A stretch of 64,000 bases of DNA from contig LT606947.1 in NCBI GenBank assembly GCA_900095165.1, positions 1,732,309-1,796,308 on the forward strand. The letters run 5' to 3'. The translations under genes were made by a program, and so were the position numbers. A model generated the notes under the pieces. The model had not been told where the DNA came from, ran no database searches, and saw only the letters and a list, made by a program, of their open reading frames with translations. Below are positions 49,739 to 59,703 of the stretch, piece by piece. Source of the stretch: Polynucleobacter necessarius. GTDB lineage: Bacteria > Pseudomonadota > Gammaproteobacteria > Burkholderiales > Burkholderiaceae. Each line of letters begins with the position of its first letter. Position 1 is the stretch's first letter.

Positions 49739-50800
49739 ATGGTTAAGAGCGATGCCCTGCTGGTTCATTTGAAGTCACTTAATTCTGCGGCTTCCTTAAA
49801 GCCACTCTACATATTTAGTGGTGATGAGCCCCTCCTCATGATGGAGGCAATGGATCAGTTGCGTGCCACTGTTAAAAAAATGGGTTACACCGATCGTGAA
49901 GTCTTATTGCAAGAGCGTGAGTTTGATTGGAGCGCCTTGTTAAGTGCCGGCCAAACCATGTCTTTGTTTGGAGATAAGCGCTGGGTAGAGTTACGTATAC
50001 CAACCGGTAAGCCTGGCCGTGATGGTGCGGACGCACTCAAGCAGTTCTCCGCTCAAATCGAGTCTCAGTCAGTAGGTCCCGAAGGACCGGATACGATTTT
50101 TTGCATCATTCTCCCTAAATTGGATGGCAAGACTAAAACTTCTGCCTGGTTTAGCGCTTTGGATGAAGCTGGTATGGCTATTCAGTTGGATTCTTTGGAT
50201 CGCACGCAATTGCCGCAATGGATCGCGGGGCGTCTAAAGAAGCAAGGGCAAGAAGTGCAGTCGGGTCCAGACGGCCAACGCGCCTTAGCTTTTATTGCTG
50301 AGCAGGTAGAGGGCAACTTCATTGCCGCTCACCAAGAGATTCAGAAGTTAGGTTTATTGCATCCTGCTGGTGTGCTGACCGAAGAGCAAATCCGGTCAGC
50401 CATTTTGAAGGTGGCTCGCTATAACGTTTTTGAATTAACTGAGGCGATGTTGGCTGGTGATTTACCACGCCTCAATCGCATGTTAGATGGCCTCAAAGGT
50501 GAGGGTGAGCCTTTAGTCTTGATTCTGTGGAGCGTAACTGAAGAGCTTCGAATACTATCAAAACTGAAGGCAGCAAGTGATGCCGGAGAGTCTGTACAGA
50601 ACTTGATGCGCGCTAACCGCATTTGGGGCAATAAAGAGCGTTTATATCCTATGGCTCTCAAGCGGGTACAGCCTTTGAAGTTGCGCAGAGCGATGCAGGT
50701 GGCTGCAGGTTTAGATCGTCAAGCTAAGGGATTGCATGCGGCGGAATTGCCGGCAGATCCTTGGGATGGCTTGCGTTTGGTGGGTAACTTATTGCGCTAG
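49739..50800 (+). CDS. holA: DNA polymerase III delta subunit
   Basis: 353 residues; the clamp-loader wrench that opens the beta clamp. LKPLYIFSGDEPLLMMEAMDQLRA opens the family, then SLFGDKRWVELRIPTGKPG, FCIILPKLDGKTKTSAWFSAL, the lid region RLKKQGQEVQSGPDGQRALAFIAEQVEGNFIAAHQEIQKL and the collar LILWSVTEELRILSKLKAA. Complete; 19 bp after lptE. Confidence 0.94.
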   Translation: MVKSDALLVHLKSLNSAASLKPLYIFSGDEPLLMMEAMDQLRATVKKMGYTDREVLLQEREFDWSALLSAGQTMSLFGDKRWVELRIPTGKPGRDGADALKQFSAQIESQSVGPEGPDTIFCIILPKLDGKTKTSAWFSALDEAGMAIQLDSLDRTQLPQWIAGRLKKQGQEVQSGPDGQRALAFIAEQVEGNFIAAHQEIQKLGLLHPAGVLTEEQIRSAILKVARYNVFELTEAMLAGDLPRLNRMLDGLKGEGEPLVLILWSVTEELRILSKLKAASDAGESVQNLMRANRIWGNKERLYPMALKRVQPLKLRRAMQVAAGLDRQAKGLHAAELPADPWDGLRLVGNLLR

Positions 50801-50869
50801 ATGAGTCTAGATTGAAGATTGAAGATTGAAGCTTAGATAAAACAATATTAATTTAGACACAACATAGAT

Positions 50870-52156
50870 ATGAGTAATTCAACAAATACTATTCAGCAAA
50901 TGATGCAAGATATTGGCCGACGTGCTCGTCAGGCCTCACGCGCAATGGCGCGGGCATCCAGCGAACAGAAAAATCAGGCCTTATTACATATCGCGAAGTT
51001 GGTTCGTGAGCGCTCTGAAGAAATTCAGCGCGTGAATGCGCTTGATGTTGCTCGAGCCAAAACCAATGGTCAAGATGCTGCATTTATTGACCGACTCACT
51101 ATGACCCCGAAAACAATTGAGTCCATGGCCTTGGGTTTAGAGCAAATTGTTTCCCTGGAAGATCCGATTGGCAAAATAACGCCATTACAAAAACAGACTT
51201 CCGGTATTGAACTCGGTCAGATGCGTGTCCCACTCGGTGTGATTGGCATTATTTATGAGTCCCGCCCAAACGTCACGATTGACGCAGCAGCGTTATGTTT
51301 GAAATCTGGCAATGCCGTGATTTTGCGCGGCGGTTCTGAGGCGATTGATTCAAATGCCTTATTGACGCAGCTGATTCAAGAAGGCTTAGATGCAGCTCAT
51401 TTACCAATGGATGCAGTACAGGTTGTGACCACCACAGACCGCGCCGCCGTTGGTGAAATGATCACCATGACTGAATATATTGATGTGATCGTGCCACGCG
51501 GTGGTAAGAGTTTGATCGCCCGCTTGATGGCGGAGGCACGTGTACCGATGATTAAGCATTTGGATGGTATTTGCCATATCTATATTGATGCGGATGCGAA
51601 TGTCGCAATGGCAATCAAGGTGTGTGATAACGCTAAGACCCAGCGCTATGCCCCTTGCAATGCAATGGAAACGCTCTTGGTCAACAAAGCTATTGCACCT
51701 CAAGTCTTGCCAGCGCTTTGTAAGATCTACCAAGACAAGAGCGTGGAGTTGCGTGTTGATGACCAAACCCGAAACACTCTTGAGGCTGCAGGATTCAAAA
51801 ATCTAGTTAATGCCACTGAAGAAGATTGGCAAACAGAATATTTGGCACCAATTTTGTCAATTAAGACTGTTGTCGATATGAATGAGGCAATGAGCCATAT
51901 CGAGCAATACGGCAGTAAACATACTGATGCCATCATTACCAATAATCAAGCGAAAGCTAATCGCTTTTTGCGTGAAGTCGATAGTGCCAGCGTGATGGTT
52001 AATGCTAGTACTCGCTTTGCGGATGGTTTTGAGTACGGGCTTGGTGCGGAGATTGGTATTTCTAATGACAAATTACATGCCCGTGGCCCTGTGGGCTTAG
52101 ATGGCCTCACTTCTCTCAAATATATCGTCATGGGTCATGGCGAAATTCGTACTTAA
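50870..52156 (+). CDS. proA: Glutamate-5-semialdehyde dehydrogenase
   Basis: 428 residues; second step of proline synthesis after ProB (8572 here). [32 protein letters not shown] near 120-150, [28 protein letters not shown], and the catalytic Cys region [15 protein letters not shown] are present, with the C-terminal [17 protein letters not shown] short AGATTGA triplication lies just upstream (about 50811-50829). Confidence 0.97.
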   Translation: MSNSTNTIQQMMQDIGRRARQASRAMARASSEQKNQALLHIAKLVRERSEEIQRVNALDVARAKTNGQDAAFIDRLTMTPKTIESMALGLEQIVSLEDPIGKITPLQKQTSGIELGQMRVPLGVIGIIYESRPNVTIDAAALCLKSGNAVILRGGSEAIDSNALLTQLIQEGLDAAHLPMDAVQVVTTTDRAAVGEMITMTEYIDVIVPRGGKSLIARLMAEARVPMIKHLDGICHIYIDADANVAMAIKVCDNAKTQRYAPCNAMETLLVNKAIAPQVLPALCKIYQDKSVELRVDDQTRNTLEAAGFKNLVNATEEDWQTEYLAPILSIKTVVDMNEAMSHIEQYGSKHTDAIITNNQAKANRFLREVDSASVMVNASTRFADGFEYGLGAEIGISNDKLHARGPVGLDGLTSLKYIVMGHGEIRT

Positions 52157-52206
52157 TCAATTCTGATTAGAGAACGATAAAAAATACAGAACGGAAACTA
52201 CTTATC

Positions 52207-52632
52207 ATGGGCAACGCATATTTATGGGCTAAGACTTTTCACATTGTCTTGATTGCCTCATGGTTCGCAGGCTTGTTTTACCTCCCGCGCATCTTTGTAA
52301 ATCTAGCTGATGAAAAGAGTCCTGAGGCTTATGCACGTCTGCTCGGCATGGCTGATCGACTCTTTCGTTTCATGACAATTTTGGCGGTACCTGCAGTCTT
52401 GTTGGGTCTGACACTTTGGCTGCATTTTAAGATTGGTACTGGTGAGGTTTGGATGCATGCCAAGATGTTCTTTGTCATCCTAGTTATTGGCTATCACCAT
52501 GCTTGCTGGAGTTTGCTGAAGAAGTTTCGCAATGGAGTTAATGCTCGTTCAGGAGTTTGGTTCCGCTGGTTTAACGAGGTGCCTGTCATTCTTCTGTTAG
52601 TCGTGACGGCCTTGGTAGTGATTAAGCCTTAA
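52207..52632 (+). CDS. hemJ: Protoporphyrinogen IX oxidase HemJ
   Basis: 141 residues with four membrane segments. WAKTFHIVLIASWFAGLFYLPRIFV at the start contains the conserved His (near residue 12), and WMHAKMFFVILVIGYHHACW carries the His and Lys residues of the HemJ (UPF0093) family. It performs the penultimate step of haem synthesis in bacteria without HemG/HemY. hemL lies 2 kb downstream. Confidence 0.92.
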   Translation: MGNAYLWAKTFHIVLIASWFAGLFYLPRIFVNLADEKSPEAYARLLGMADRLFRFMTILAVPAVLLGLTLWLHFKIGTGEVWMHAKMFFVILVIGYHHACWSLLKKFRNGVNARSGVWFRWFNEVPVILLLVVTALVVIKP

Positions 52633-52701
52633 CACTGACCCCTAACCAACTGTTTGATTGCCCTTATTTTTTTACTTCACCTTTTTTAGATTGCTAGCCT
52701 C

Positions 52702-54168
52702 ATGAGATTTTTTGTTGTTTGTCCAGGCGGACTGGAAGTGCCTCTTGCAAAAGAGCTAGCAAGTATTGCGCACCGTGCTGACTGTAAATCCTTGGGTGTT
52801 TGGGTGATTGATCCTACGCCTACCAGTCCAACTGGTGGAGTAGGATTAGCGGCACCAATTTCTGCTGCGATGGCTCTGAATCTACATTCAAGAATTGCAA
52901 GCCGAGTTTTGCTGCAAATGGCTGAAGCCCCATACCGCCAGGAAGAAGATTTATATAAGCTGGCTAGTGGATTGGCTTGGGAAGAGTGGTTTTCGTCAAA
53001 GCAAACCTTGCGAGTCGATGTCACTGCACATCGTTCGCCATTGAAGAGTTTGAATTTCGCAACTTTGAAGATCAAGGATGCGATTGTGGATCGCTTGCGT
53101 GATGTGACTGGTGGCCGCCCAAGTATTGATACTGCATTTCCGGATGTGCGTGTACAAGCCCATCTGACTGCAACGCATGTCACTATCTATCTAGATACTT
53201 CTGGCGAGGCCTTATTTAAACGCGGCTGGCGTGATGAAAAAGGTGATGCGCCTTTAAAAGAAAATCTGGCAGCTGGAATTTTGTCAATTACTAGTTGGAA
53301 ACCTACTCAAACCTTATTTGATCCGATGTGCGGAAGTGGAACCTTTTTGATTGAAGCTGCACAAATGGCTTTGGCTATTCCGCCAGGTGCTATTCGGGCT
53401 GGCATGTATGGTGATGATGCTAAGCCGAGTAGGTTGGCCTATCGCCCTTTAGTCACTTCGGTACATGGTTTCGGATTTCAGAGGCTTAAACCCTTTAATG
53501 AGGCTGCTGAACAAAAACACTGGATTTCTCTGAAAGATGCTGCTCATGCTGAAATGATGGAGAAGCGTAAGCAGTTCCCGGATTCAGAATCTCTAGACAT
53601 TAGCGGTGGCGATATTAATGAGCGCCTAGTGGCAATGTTTAAAGGTAATTGGCAACGCGCTCAATTGCCTGGCTTGCCAGTGACGCGCCAGATTGATGCT
53701 TTGGCTAGTAAGCCACCAGAAAATGCTCAAGAGGGTGTAATGCTATTGAACCCGCCGTATGGTGAGCGCTTAGTCATCAAGGGTGGTCGAGGCCAGGATC
53801 GTGCTGCGAGCGGCGATATGGAGCGCGATTCCTATGAGCATGTTGAAGAGCCAGAAGACCGCTATGCGTTTAATTTGGAAACGGGTCGTCAGAGTGCTAA
53901 ACGCTCTAGCCGTGAATCGCTTAAAAAGTTACAAGCTCAAGAAGAGCAAGATCCTAAGTTTGTGGAGTTCTTGCGGCAATTTGGTCGGCACCTCAAGGAT
54001 GCTTTTGGCGGCTGGAATGTCTTTGTATTAACGGCAGACATGGCATTGCCAGGGCAGTTGCGTATCAAGGAATCCAAGCGCACCCCTTTATTTAATGGCC
54101 TGCTGGAATGTCGTCTCTTTAAATTTGAGATGCATCAAAAACGTGTAGTTTCAGCAGATTTAAAATAA
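52702..54168 (+). CDS. THUMP-domain class I rRNA guanine-N2 methyltransferase (RlmL N-terminal-half type)
   Basis: 488 residues. Ferredoxin-like/THUMP region at 1-165 (MRFFVVCPGGLEVPLAKELASI, LRVDVTAHRSPLKSLNF, VRVQAHLTATHVTIYLDTSGEALFKRGWR), then the methyltransferase: DPMCGSGTFLIEAAQMALAIPPG (SAM site near 210) and LLNPPYGERL (catalytic NPPY near 350). A charged insertion (about 365-420, EHVEEPEDRYAFNLETG...) follows. It equals the RlmL half of E. coli RlmKL without the RlmK half, so m2G2445 of 23S rRNA is the likely target. Confidence 0.85.
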   Translation: MRFFVVCPGGLEVPLAKELASIAHRADCKSLGVWVIDPTPTSPTGGVGLAAPISAAMALNLHSRIASRVLLQMAEAPYRQEEDLYKLASGLAWEEWFSSKQTLRVDVTAHRSPLKSLNFATLKIKDAIVDRLRDVTGGRPSIDTAFPDVRVQAHLTATHVTIYLDTSGEALFKRGWRDEKGDAPLKENLAAGILSITSWKPTQTLFDPMCGSGTFLIEAAQMALAIPPGAIRAGMYGDDAKPSRLAYRPLVTSVHGFGFQRLKPFNEAAEQKHWISLKDAAHAEMMEKRKQFPDSESLDISGGDINERLVAMFKGNWQRAQLPGLPVTRQIDALASKPPENAQEGVMLLNPPYGERLVIKGGRGQDRAASGDMERDSYEHVEEPEDRYAFNLETGRQSAKRSSRESLKKLQAQEEQDPKFVEFLRQFGRHLKDAFGGWNVFVLTADMALPGQLRIKESKRTPLFNGLLECRLFKFEMHQKRVVSADLK

Positions 54169-54191
54169 AAAAATAGACAAGGAAGACGGTG

Positions 54192-54362
54192 ATGGAATTC
54201 AAAACATACATGTGTTTAATTTGCGGTTGGGTTTATGACGAAGCTACTGGCCTGCCGGAGGAAGGTATTGCGCCGGGAACACTTTGGAAAGATGTGCCGA
54301 TGAACTGGACATGTCCTGGGTGCGGTGCTCGCAAAGAAGACTTTGAGATGATGGCAATCTAA
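54192..54362 (+). CDS. rubA: Rubredoxin
   Basis: A short gene of 56 residues. Two knuckles, YMCLICGWVYDEATG (Cys-x2-Cys at 8 and 11) and WTCPGCGARKEDFEMM (Cys-x2-Cys at 41 and 44), bind one iron; the PEEGIAPGTLWKDVP segment between them is the rubredoxin signature. A small electron carrier whose partners are not in view. A GGAAG ribosome site precedes ATG 54192. It sits immediately before hemL, as in other Burkholderiales. Confidence 0.96.
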   Translation: MEFKTYMCLICGWVYDEATGLPEEGIAPGTLWKDVPMNWTCPGCGARKEDFEMMAI

Positions 54363-54415
54363 TTACTCTAAATCAATTCACTACTAAAAAACTTTAGCGA
54401 AAGCAGGGCAGCATC

Positions 54416-55708
54416 TTGGGACAAAACGAGATCTTATTTGAACGTGCGCAAAAGACTATTCCGGGTGGCGTGAACTCGCCAGTGCGCGCTTTTCGTCAGG
54501 TGGGTGGTACGCCCTGTTTTGTTGCTAAAGCCAAAGGCCCTTATTTCTGGGATGCCGAAGGTGCGCGCTACATTGATTTGATTATGTCTTGGGGTCCCAT
54601 GATTGCAGGCCATGCGAATCCAGAAGTGGTTGAGGCGGTTAAGCAGGCTGCAGAAACCAGCTTTAGTTACGGCGCTCCTACCGAAGGTGAAATTGAATTG
54701 GCGGAACGTATCTGCCAGTTAGTTCCGAGCATTGAACAAGTGCGTATGGTCTCGAGTGGAACTGAAGCCACTATGAACGCACTGCGTCTTGCGCGTGGCT
54801 ATACGGGTCGTGATCTCATTATTAAATTTGAAGGTTGCTATCACGGTCATGCTGATAGCTTGCTCGTTAAGGCAGGTTCTGGCCTCTTGACCTTTGCAGA
54901 CTCTACTCAAAATGCACCCTCTTCTGGTGGTGTGCCGCATGATCTGGTGAAACATACTTTGGTATTGCCATATAACGATGTGGCGGCACTAAAGGAAGTG
55001 TTTGAGAAGCAGGGTGATCAGATTGCTGCAGTCATTATTGAGCCCATTGCCGGCAATATGAACCTCATCAAGCCATCAGCTGAATTTCTGACAACGCTCC
55101 GTCAGTTGACTAGCCAGCATGGCAGTGTATTAATTTACGATGAAGTGATGACGGGTTTTCGGGTGGCATTAGGCTGTGCACAATCCTTGCAAGGCATTAC
55201 TCCCGACCTTACTTGTCTTGGCAAGGTCATGGGCGGTGGTATGCCGATGGCTGCCTTTGGTGGCAAGAAAGAAATCATGTCTAAGTTAGCTCCGCTGGGT
55301 AATGTGTATCAAGCAGGCACCTTATCGGGTAATCCGGTGGCCGTAGCTGCAGGCCTAAAGACTCTCGAGATTATTTCGCGAGAAGGTTTCTATGAGCGCT
55401 TGACTGGCCAAACTGAAAAACTCATGGCTGGTTTAAAGATTGCTGCCGATGAAGCGGGTGTGCCGTTCGCTGTGGATAGCGTTGGCGGTATGTTTGGCTT
55501 TTACTTCGCCAACGAAGTTCCAACGTCTTTTGAAGCAGTGACTAAAACTGATATCGAAGCATTTAAGAAATTCTTCCACTTGATGCTCGATCAAGGAGTG
55601 TACTTGGCACCTTCTGCTTATGAGGCTGGATTTACTTCTATTGCGCATGACAATGCCGTACTTGATGAGATCATCGCTGCAGCAAAATCTGCATTTAAGA
55701 AGTTATAA
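54416..55708 (+). CDS. hemL: Glutamate-1-semialdehyde 2,1-aminomutase
   Basis: 430 residues; makes 5-aminolevulinate in the C5 haem pathway. [20 protein letters not shown] at the start, [52 protein letters not shown] and the PLP-Lys motif [18 protein letters not shown] near 265 are all present. The only usable start is TTG 54416, 7 bases after AGGGCAG; no in-frame ATG exists before the conserved region. Confidence 0.96.
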   Translation: MGQNEILFERAQKTIPGGVNSPVRAFRQVGGTPCFVAKAKGPYFWDAEGARYIDLIMSWGPMIAGHANPEVVEAVKQAAETSFSYGAPTEGEIELAERICQLVPSIEQVRMVSSGTEATMNALRLARGYTGRDLIIKFEGCYHGHADSLLVKAGSGLLTFADSTQNAPSSGGVPHDLVKHTLVLPYNDVAALKEVFEKQGDQIAAVIIEPIAGNMNLIKPSAEFLTTLRQLTSQHGSVLIYDEVMTGFRVALGCAQSLQGITPDLTCLGKVMGGGMPMAAFGGKKEIMSKLAPLGNVYQAGTLSGNPVAVAAGLKTLEIISREGFYERLTGQTEKLMAGLKIAADEAGVPFAVDSVGGMFGFYFANEVPTSFEAVTKTDIEAFKKFFHLMLDQGVYLAPSAYEAGFTSIAHDNAVLDEIIAAAKSAFKKL

Positions 55709-55741
55709 GAGAATTTCTTAGTAAATGGTTGCTAGTCAGCA

Positions 55742-56581
55742 TTACATTCTGAGTGGATGGTCGTAACCAGTCACCTGAATAATTTCCGGCTTCTTACTCG
55801 CTTTACCTGACTCTGGAATTTTCATGGCGGTGAGTTTGCCACCCCAGACGCAACCTGTATCTAGTCCAATGACATTCCCGTGCCGAAGTAGTCCTAGGGT
55901 TGACCAGTGTCCAAAGTAAATTAGGGAGTCTTGCGTTTTTCTCTTGGGAGTTTTGAACCAGGGAATGTAACCCTTCGGGCCATCTTCAAAACCTTCCTTG
56001 CTTTCAAACTCCATGGTGCCGGTGGGTGTGCAAAAACGAATGCGGGTGAGTGCATTAGTAATGACGCGCAAACGCTCATAGCCTCTAAGGGAATTGCTCC
56101 ATTTATTAGTGGTATTACCATACATATTCGCTAAAAAATCTTTATAGGATTTTTTGCGAAGTGCTTTTTCCACTTCTTGTGCGCATTCAATTGTTTGTTG
56201 CAGGTCCCATTGAGGCAGCACACCGGCGTGGACAGTCAATACCTTGCCATTGCTTAATGCCATTGGACGATGGCGTAACCAATGGATTAGCTCGGCTCTA
56301 TCATGCGCATCCAAGATCGGTTGCACGGTATCAATGCCTTTGGTCTTACGTAGTCCGGCATCTACTGCAAGCAAATGGAGATCATGATTTCCTAGAATGC
56401 ACTCAATGCGCTTTTCTTCTTGTAATTGTTTTAAGTGGCGCAGGGTGCCTAAGGAGTCAGGACCTCGATTCACAAGGTCGCCCAAAAAAATCATCTTAGA
56501 CTTAACTGGGAGTTTTTTGACGAGCGCCTTCAAAGAGGGCGCACACCCCTGAATATCACCGACGGCATAGATCTTGCTCAT
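55742..56581 (-). CDS. apaH: Bis(5'-nucleosyl)-tetraphosphatase, symmetrical
   Basis: 279 residues of the calcineurin-like phosphoesterase family; hydrolyses Ap4A to two ADP and can remove Np4 caps from RNA. Metal motifs VGDIQGCAPSL (start), LGDLVNRGPDSLGTLRHL and LGNHDLHLLAVD appear in order, with LTVHAGVLPQWD and YFGHWSTLGL later. Complete. Same strand as phrB, 45 bp apart. Confidence 0.96.
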   Translation of the reverse strand: MSKIYAVGDIQGCAPSLKALVKKLPVKSKMIFLGDLVNRGPDSLGTLRHLKQLQEEKRIECILGNHDLHLLAVDAGLRKTKGIDTVQPILDAHDRAELIHWLRHRPMALSNGKVLTVHAGVLPQWDLQQTIECAQEVEKALRKKSYKDFLANMYGNTTNKWSNSLRGYERLRVITNALTRIRFCTPTGTMEFESKEGFEDGPKGYIPWFKTPKRKTQDSLIYFGHWSTLGLLRHGNVIGLDTGCVWGGKLTAMKIPESGKASKKPEIIQVTGYDHPLRM

Positions 56582-56626
56582 ACCCTATCTTAAAGCGGAA
56601 TGAACTAAAGCCCACAATTAAGTTGT

Positions 56627-58108
56627 TCAATTCTCAGAGGCCACCTTTTTCACTACGCTGTAGCGCACCAAGGTCTTCTTGCGTGCTTCATCATGATTAA
56701 CAACTGGAAGTGGATAGTCACGACCCAAAAGAATGCCAGCAGCTTCTAGTTCGATATGACCAGCTTCCCAAGGTGCATGAATCGATTTCTTAGAGAGCTT
56801 GTCGAGCTGCGGTAAATAGCGACGGATAAATTTTCCCTCGGGATCAAACTTTTGGGATTGGGTGATCGGATTGAAGATACGGAAGTAGGGTTGCGCATCG
56901 CATCCTGAAGAGGAGGTCCATTGCCATCCACCATTATTGGAAGATAGTTCAAAGTCATTAAGGTGTTTTGCAAAATACATTTCACCCCAGCGCCAATCAA
57001 TTCCTAAGTCTTTAGTGAGAAAGCTAGCCACTACCATCCGAAGGCGGTTGTGCATATATCCACTTTGGTTGAGTTGGCACATGGCCGCATCAACTAATGG
57101 ATAGCCTGTTTTGCCATCACACCAAGCTTTAAATAACTTTTTAGCGGTGGCACCGCTTTCCCATTCGATATTGTCATAGTCTGGCTTGAAGGCGGCACCC
57201 TCAGCAAGGCGTGGATGATTAGCTATGATCATGAAATAAAAATCACGCCAGATCAGCTCGCTTAACCAGATCGTTGCACCCATGCTACCTGCCAGCATCC
57301 TGCGGTGTGCTTCGCGCACCAAGCCTCGGATGGATAGCATGCCAAAACGTAAGTGGGTCGAGAGATAGCTCACACCTTTAATTGCCGGAAAATCTCGACC
57401 GATTTGGTATTGATCGATTCGGTGGAGGAAGTCCTCCAGGAAGCTTTGTCCACCCTCAGATCCAGGAGGGAGATAGGCCTCAATGCCTGTTGGGCTAAAG
57501 CCCATAGACTCTAGTGATGGGAAGGGGGATACCAAGGCATTTGGAATGGCTGCGAACTGCCCTTTTTTAGGAGTGCAGTCATAGGCGGCAATATCTTTTT
57601 CTTGTAACGTTTTAAGCCAATTATTTTTGTATGGCGTGAAGATGGAAAACACAGTATTAGAGTTGGTGAGAATTTCTTTCTTCTCAAAAATGACCTGATC
57701 CTTGAAGGTCTCCAATTCAATACCAAGCTTCTCTAGTGACCTGGCTACAGAGGCATCGCGGGCAATTGCTGATGGTTCGTAGTCATGATTGGTGTAAACG
57801 GTGTTGACACACAAAGTCTCTGCAATCTTCGGAATGCATGTGGTGGGCTTGCCAAACTGAACAATCAGTCCGCCACCTTTTTTGCGTAATTGCTCATCGA
57901 TTTGCTGGAGACCTTGCCATATAAAGTCCAGGCGTCGATCATGCTTCAGACCGCTTGCATCTAGATCTTCTACTTTCAGCGGATCCAGAATGTCGGTATC
58001 AAAGATAAATGCTAGCCAAACTTGGGCATGATTTTTCAGGGTGTGATGAAGGGCGGCGTTGTCGTAAAGACGCAGGTCGCGACGGAGCCAAACGAGAGCT
58101 TTTTGCAT
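56627..58108 (-). CDS. phrB: Deoxyribodipyrimidine photolyase
   Basis: 493 residues; light-driven repair of cyclobutane pyrimidine dimers. The N-terminal antenna-binding domain opens KALVWLRRDLRLYDNAALHH; the FAD domain holds TGYPLVDAAMCQLNQSGYMHNRLRMVVASFLTKDL and WRWGEMYFAKHLNDFELSSNNGGWQW, the class I photolyase signature with conserved Trp and Asn. The protein looks intact, which is notable if the organism lives inside a host. Confidence 0.95.
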   Translation of the reverse strand: MQKALVWLRRDLRLYDNAALHHTLKNHAQVWLAFIFDTDILDPLKVEDLDASGLKHDRRLDFIWQGLQQIDEQLRKKGGGLIVQFGKPTTCIPKIAETLCVNTVYTNHDYEPSAIARDASVARSLEKLGIELETFKDQVIFEKKEILTNSNTVFSIFTPYKNNWLKTLQEKDIAAYDCTPKKGQFAAIPNALVSPFPSLESMGFSPTGIEAYLPPGSEGGQSFLEDFLHRIDQYQIGRDFPAIKGVSYLSTHLRFGMLSIRGLVREAHRRMLAGSMGATIWLSELIWRDFYFMIIANHPRLAEGAAFKPDYDNIEWESGATAKKLFKAWCDGKTGYPLVDAAMCQLNQSGYMHNRLRMVVASFLTKDLGIDWRWGEMYFAKHLNDFELSSNNGGWQWTSSSGCDAQPYFRIFNPITQSQKFDPEGKFIRRYLPQLDKLSKKSIHAPWEAGHIELEAAGILLGRDYPLPVVNHDEARKKTLVRYSVVKKVASEN

Positions 58109-58186
58109 AGCCCCTATATTAGGGCTTATTCAAGAGCTTCGCTTGGCTTGCGAGTAATATCCTTCTTATTAATAGACTGATAGCCA

Positions 58187-59005
58187 ATGGATACTTTATT
58201 TTTCATTTTTTCAAAAGTAGTGCAGTTTTGCATTGAGCCCATCAACTGGGTGATCGTTTTTGTAGCGCTCAGCTTGTTATTTTTGAGTCTTAGAAAACCC
58301 CATCTGTGTAAACGATTCTTGCTGTTTGCTTTGGTGGATTTATTGCTAGTTGGATGGCTACCCACTTCTGAAGTCTTTTTAAGGACTCTTGAAGATAGTG
58401 TTCCCAAGGCTCAAATTGCACAGATGTCAGAGACAGACTTTGGAGGGATCATTATTTTGGGTGGTGCCATTGAGGGTGGCGAGATTGCAGTTGATCGTGG
58501 AGAGATATCAATTTATTCCTCGGCTGAGCGAGTCACCAAAGCCTTTGAGCTCATTCGAAAGTACCCCGATATCCCTTTTATCTTTAGCGGTTTCTCCGGG
58601 CGCCTTTCTCCCAATGGCATTTCTGAGGCGGATGCCTTCAAGCGGCTGGTAGCGGAGCAGGGCTTGCCAGATAAGAATGCCCATTATGAAAATCAATCTC
58701 GTAATACCTATGAGAATGTCCTATTAATGAAGCCGATGATCTTGGAGTTGGGGTCTAGGGGCGCCAAAGAAGCTGATACATCCCCAAAACCATGGTTGCT
58801 GATTACTTCAGCCTCACACATGTACCGCTCAGTAAAGATTTTCCAAAAACAAGGGTTTGAAGTAATCCCTGTTCCGGTGGATTACCAAACTGGGCAAAGA
58901 TTGCATTGGGGTCCTTTTGATTTGCTGGAGGGGGCAAAGCAATGGAATAACCTCCTGCATGAGGCGGTGGGTCTTCTAGCCTACTGGATCACTGGAAAGA
59001 TCTAA
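58187..59005 (+). CDS. YdcF/ElyC-like DUF218 family membrane protein
   Basis: 272 residues. Two N-terminal membrane segments (FCIEPINWVIVFVALSLLFLSL; FLLFALVDLLLVGWLP) precede a periplasmic DUF218 domain: GGIIILGGAIEGGEIAVDRGEISIYSSAERVTKAFEL, PDIPFIFSGFSG, NARYEN-type motif ENQSRNTYENVLL, LLITSASHMYRSVKIFQKQGFEVIPVPVDY. This form resembles ElyC, linked in E. coli to undecaprenyl-phosphate use and envelope integrity; the exact role is not established. Divergent from phrB. Confidence 0.82.
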   Translation: MDTLFFIFSKVVQFCIEPINWVIVFVALSLLFLSLRKPHLCKRFLLFALVDLLLVGWLPTSEVFLRTLEDSVPKAQIAQMSETDFGGIIILGGAIEGGEIAVDRGEISIYSSAERVTKAFELIRKYPDIPFIFSGFSGRLSPNGISEADAFKRLVAEQGLPDKNAHYENQSRNTYENVLLMKPMILELGSRGAKEADTSPKPWLLITSASHMYRSVKIFQKQGFEVIPVPVDYQTGQRLHWGPFDLLEGAKQWNNLLHEAVGLLAYWITGKI

Positions 59006-59037
59006 CTAGGGCAGGGAATTCGGTAAAATAAACCCAC

Positions 59038-59703
59038 ATGAACACGGCTAAAAAAGCCCCTGTGGGTCAAGCTACAACATCCACTCAGACTTCCCAAGCT
59101 ACTGCTGTTGGGTCCCCAATAGCTTATTCTGCAGATCATCTAGCAAACCAATTCCTTGTTGCCATGCCTGGAATGGTTGATCCCAATTTTGCAGGTTCAG
59201 TTATCTATCTTTTTGAGCATACCGAACGCGGTGCAATGGGCTTGGTAATTAATCGCCCAACCGAGCTCGATATGGGTGCCTTATTTGAAAAAATTGAGGT
59301 CAAGCTGGAGGCTGAGCCAGTATCTGAACAACCGGTCTATTTTGGTGGTCCAGTACAAATCGAACGTGGTTTTGTCTTGCACGAGCCGACTACAGAGATA
59401 GTCTACAGCTCCTCTTTGGCCGTTCCAGGTGGTTTGACCATGACTACATCTAAGGATGTACTTGAGGCTGTAGCAACCGGTTCTGGGCCTAGTAAATTCT
59501 TAATGACCTTGGGTTATGCGGGTTGGAGTGCGGGCCAGCTTGAGGAGGAAATCACCCTCAATGGCTGGATCAATGTTCCCTTATCCCAGAAGCAAATGAT
59601 TGAGATTATTTTTAATACCCCCTCTAGCCAGCGCTACGAGAGGACGATGAGTCTTTTAGGTTTTGATCCATCCCATCTTTCTGGCGAGGCAGGACATGCC
59701 TGA
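59038..59703 (+). CDS. YqgE/AlgH family protein
   Basis: 221 residues. An N-terminal polar tail of about 35 residues (Thr/Ala/Gln-rich) precedes the YqgE fold: LANQFLVAMPGMVDPNFAGSVIYLFEHTERGAMGLVINRP, then VYFGGPVQIERGFVLHEP and GYAGWSAGQLEEEITLNGWI, all family signatures. Function unknown; annotated in Pseudomonas as the AlgH regulator without a defined mechanism. The gene overlaps ruvX by 8 bp and heads yqgE-ruvX-pyrR-pyrB. Confidence 0.92.
   Translation: MNTAKKAPVGQATTSTQTSQATAVGSPIAYSADHLANQFLVAMPGMVDPNFAGSVIYLFEHTERGAMGLVINRPTELDMGALFEKIEVKLEAEPVSEQPVYFGGPVQIERGFVLHEPTTEIVYSSSLAVPGGLTMTTSKDVLEAVATGSGPSKFLMTLGYAGWSAGQLEEEITLNGWINVPLSQKQMIEIIFNTPSSQRYERTMSLLGFDPSHLSGEAGHA

Noticed and set aside
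50811-50829. AGATTGA repeated three times before proA
   Set aside because: Too short and AT-rich to mean more than local slippage; no regulatory motif is recognised.
58109-58186. Near-palindrome AGCCCCTATATTAGGGCT between phrB and the YdcF-like gene
   Set aside because: Imperfect and partly inside the expected promoter; no known operator matches and no T-run follows.
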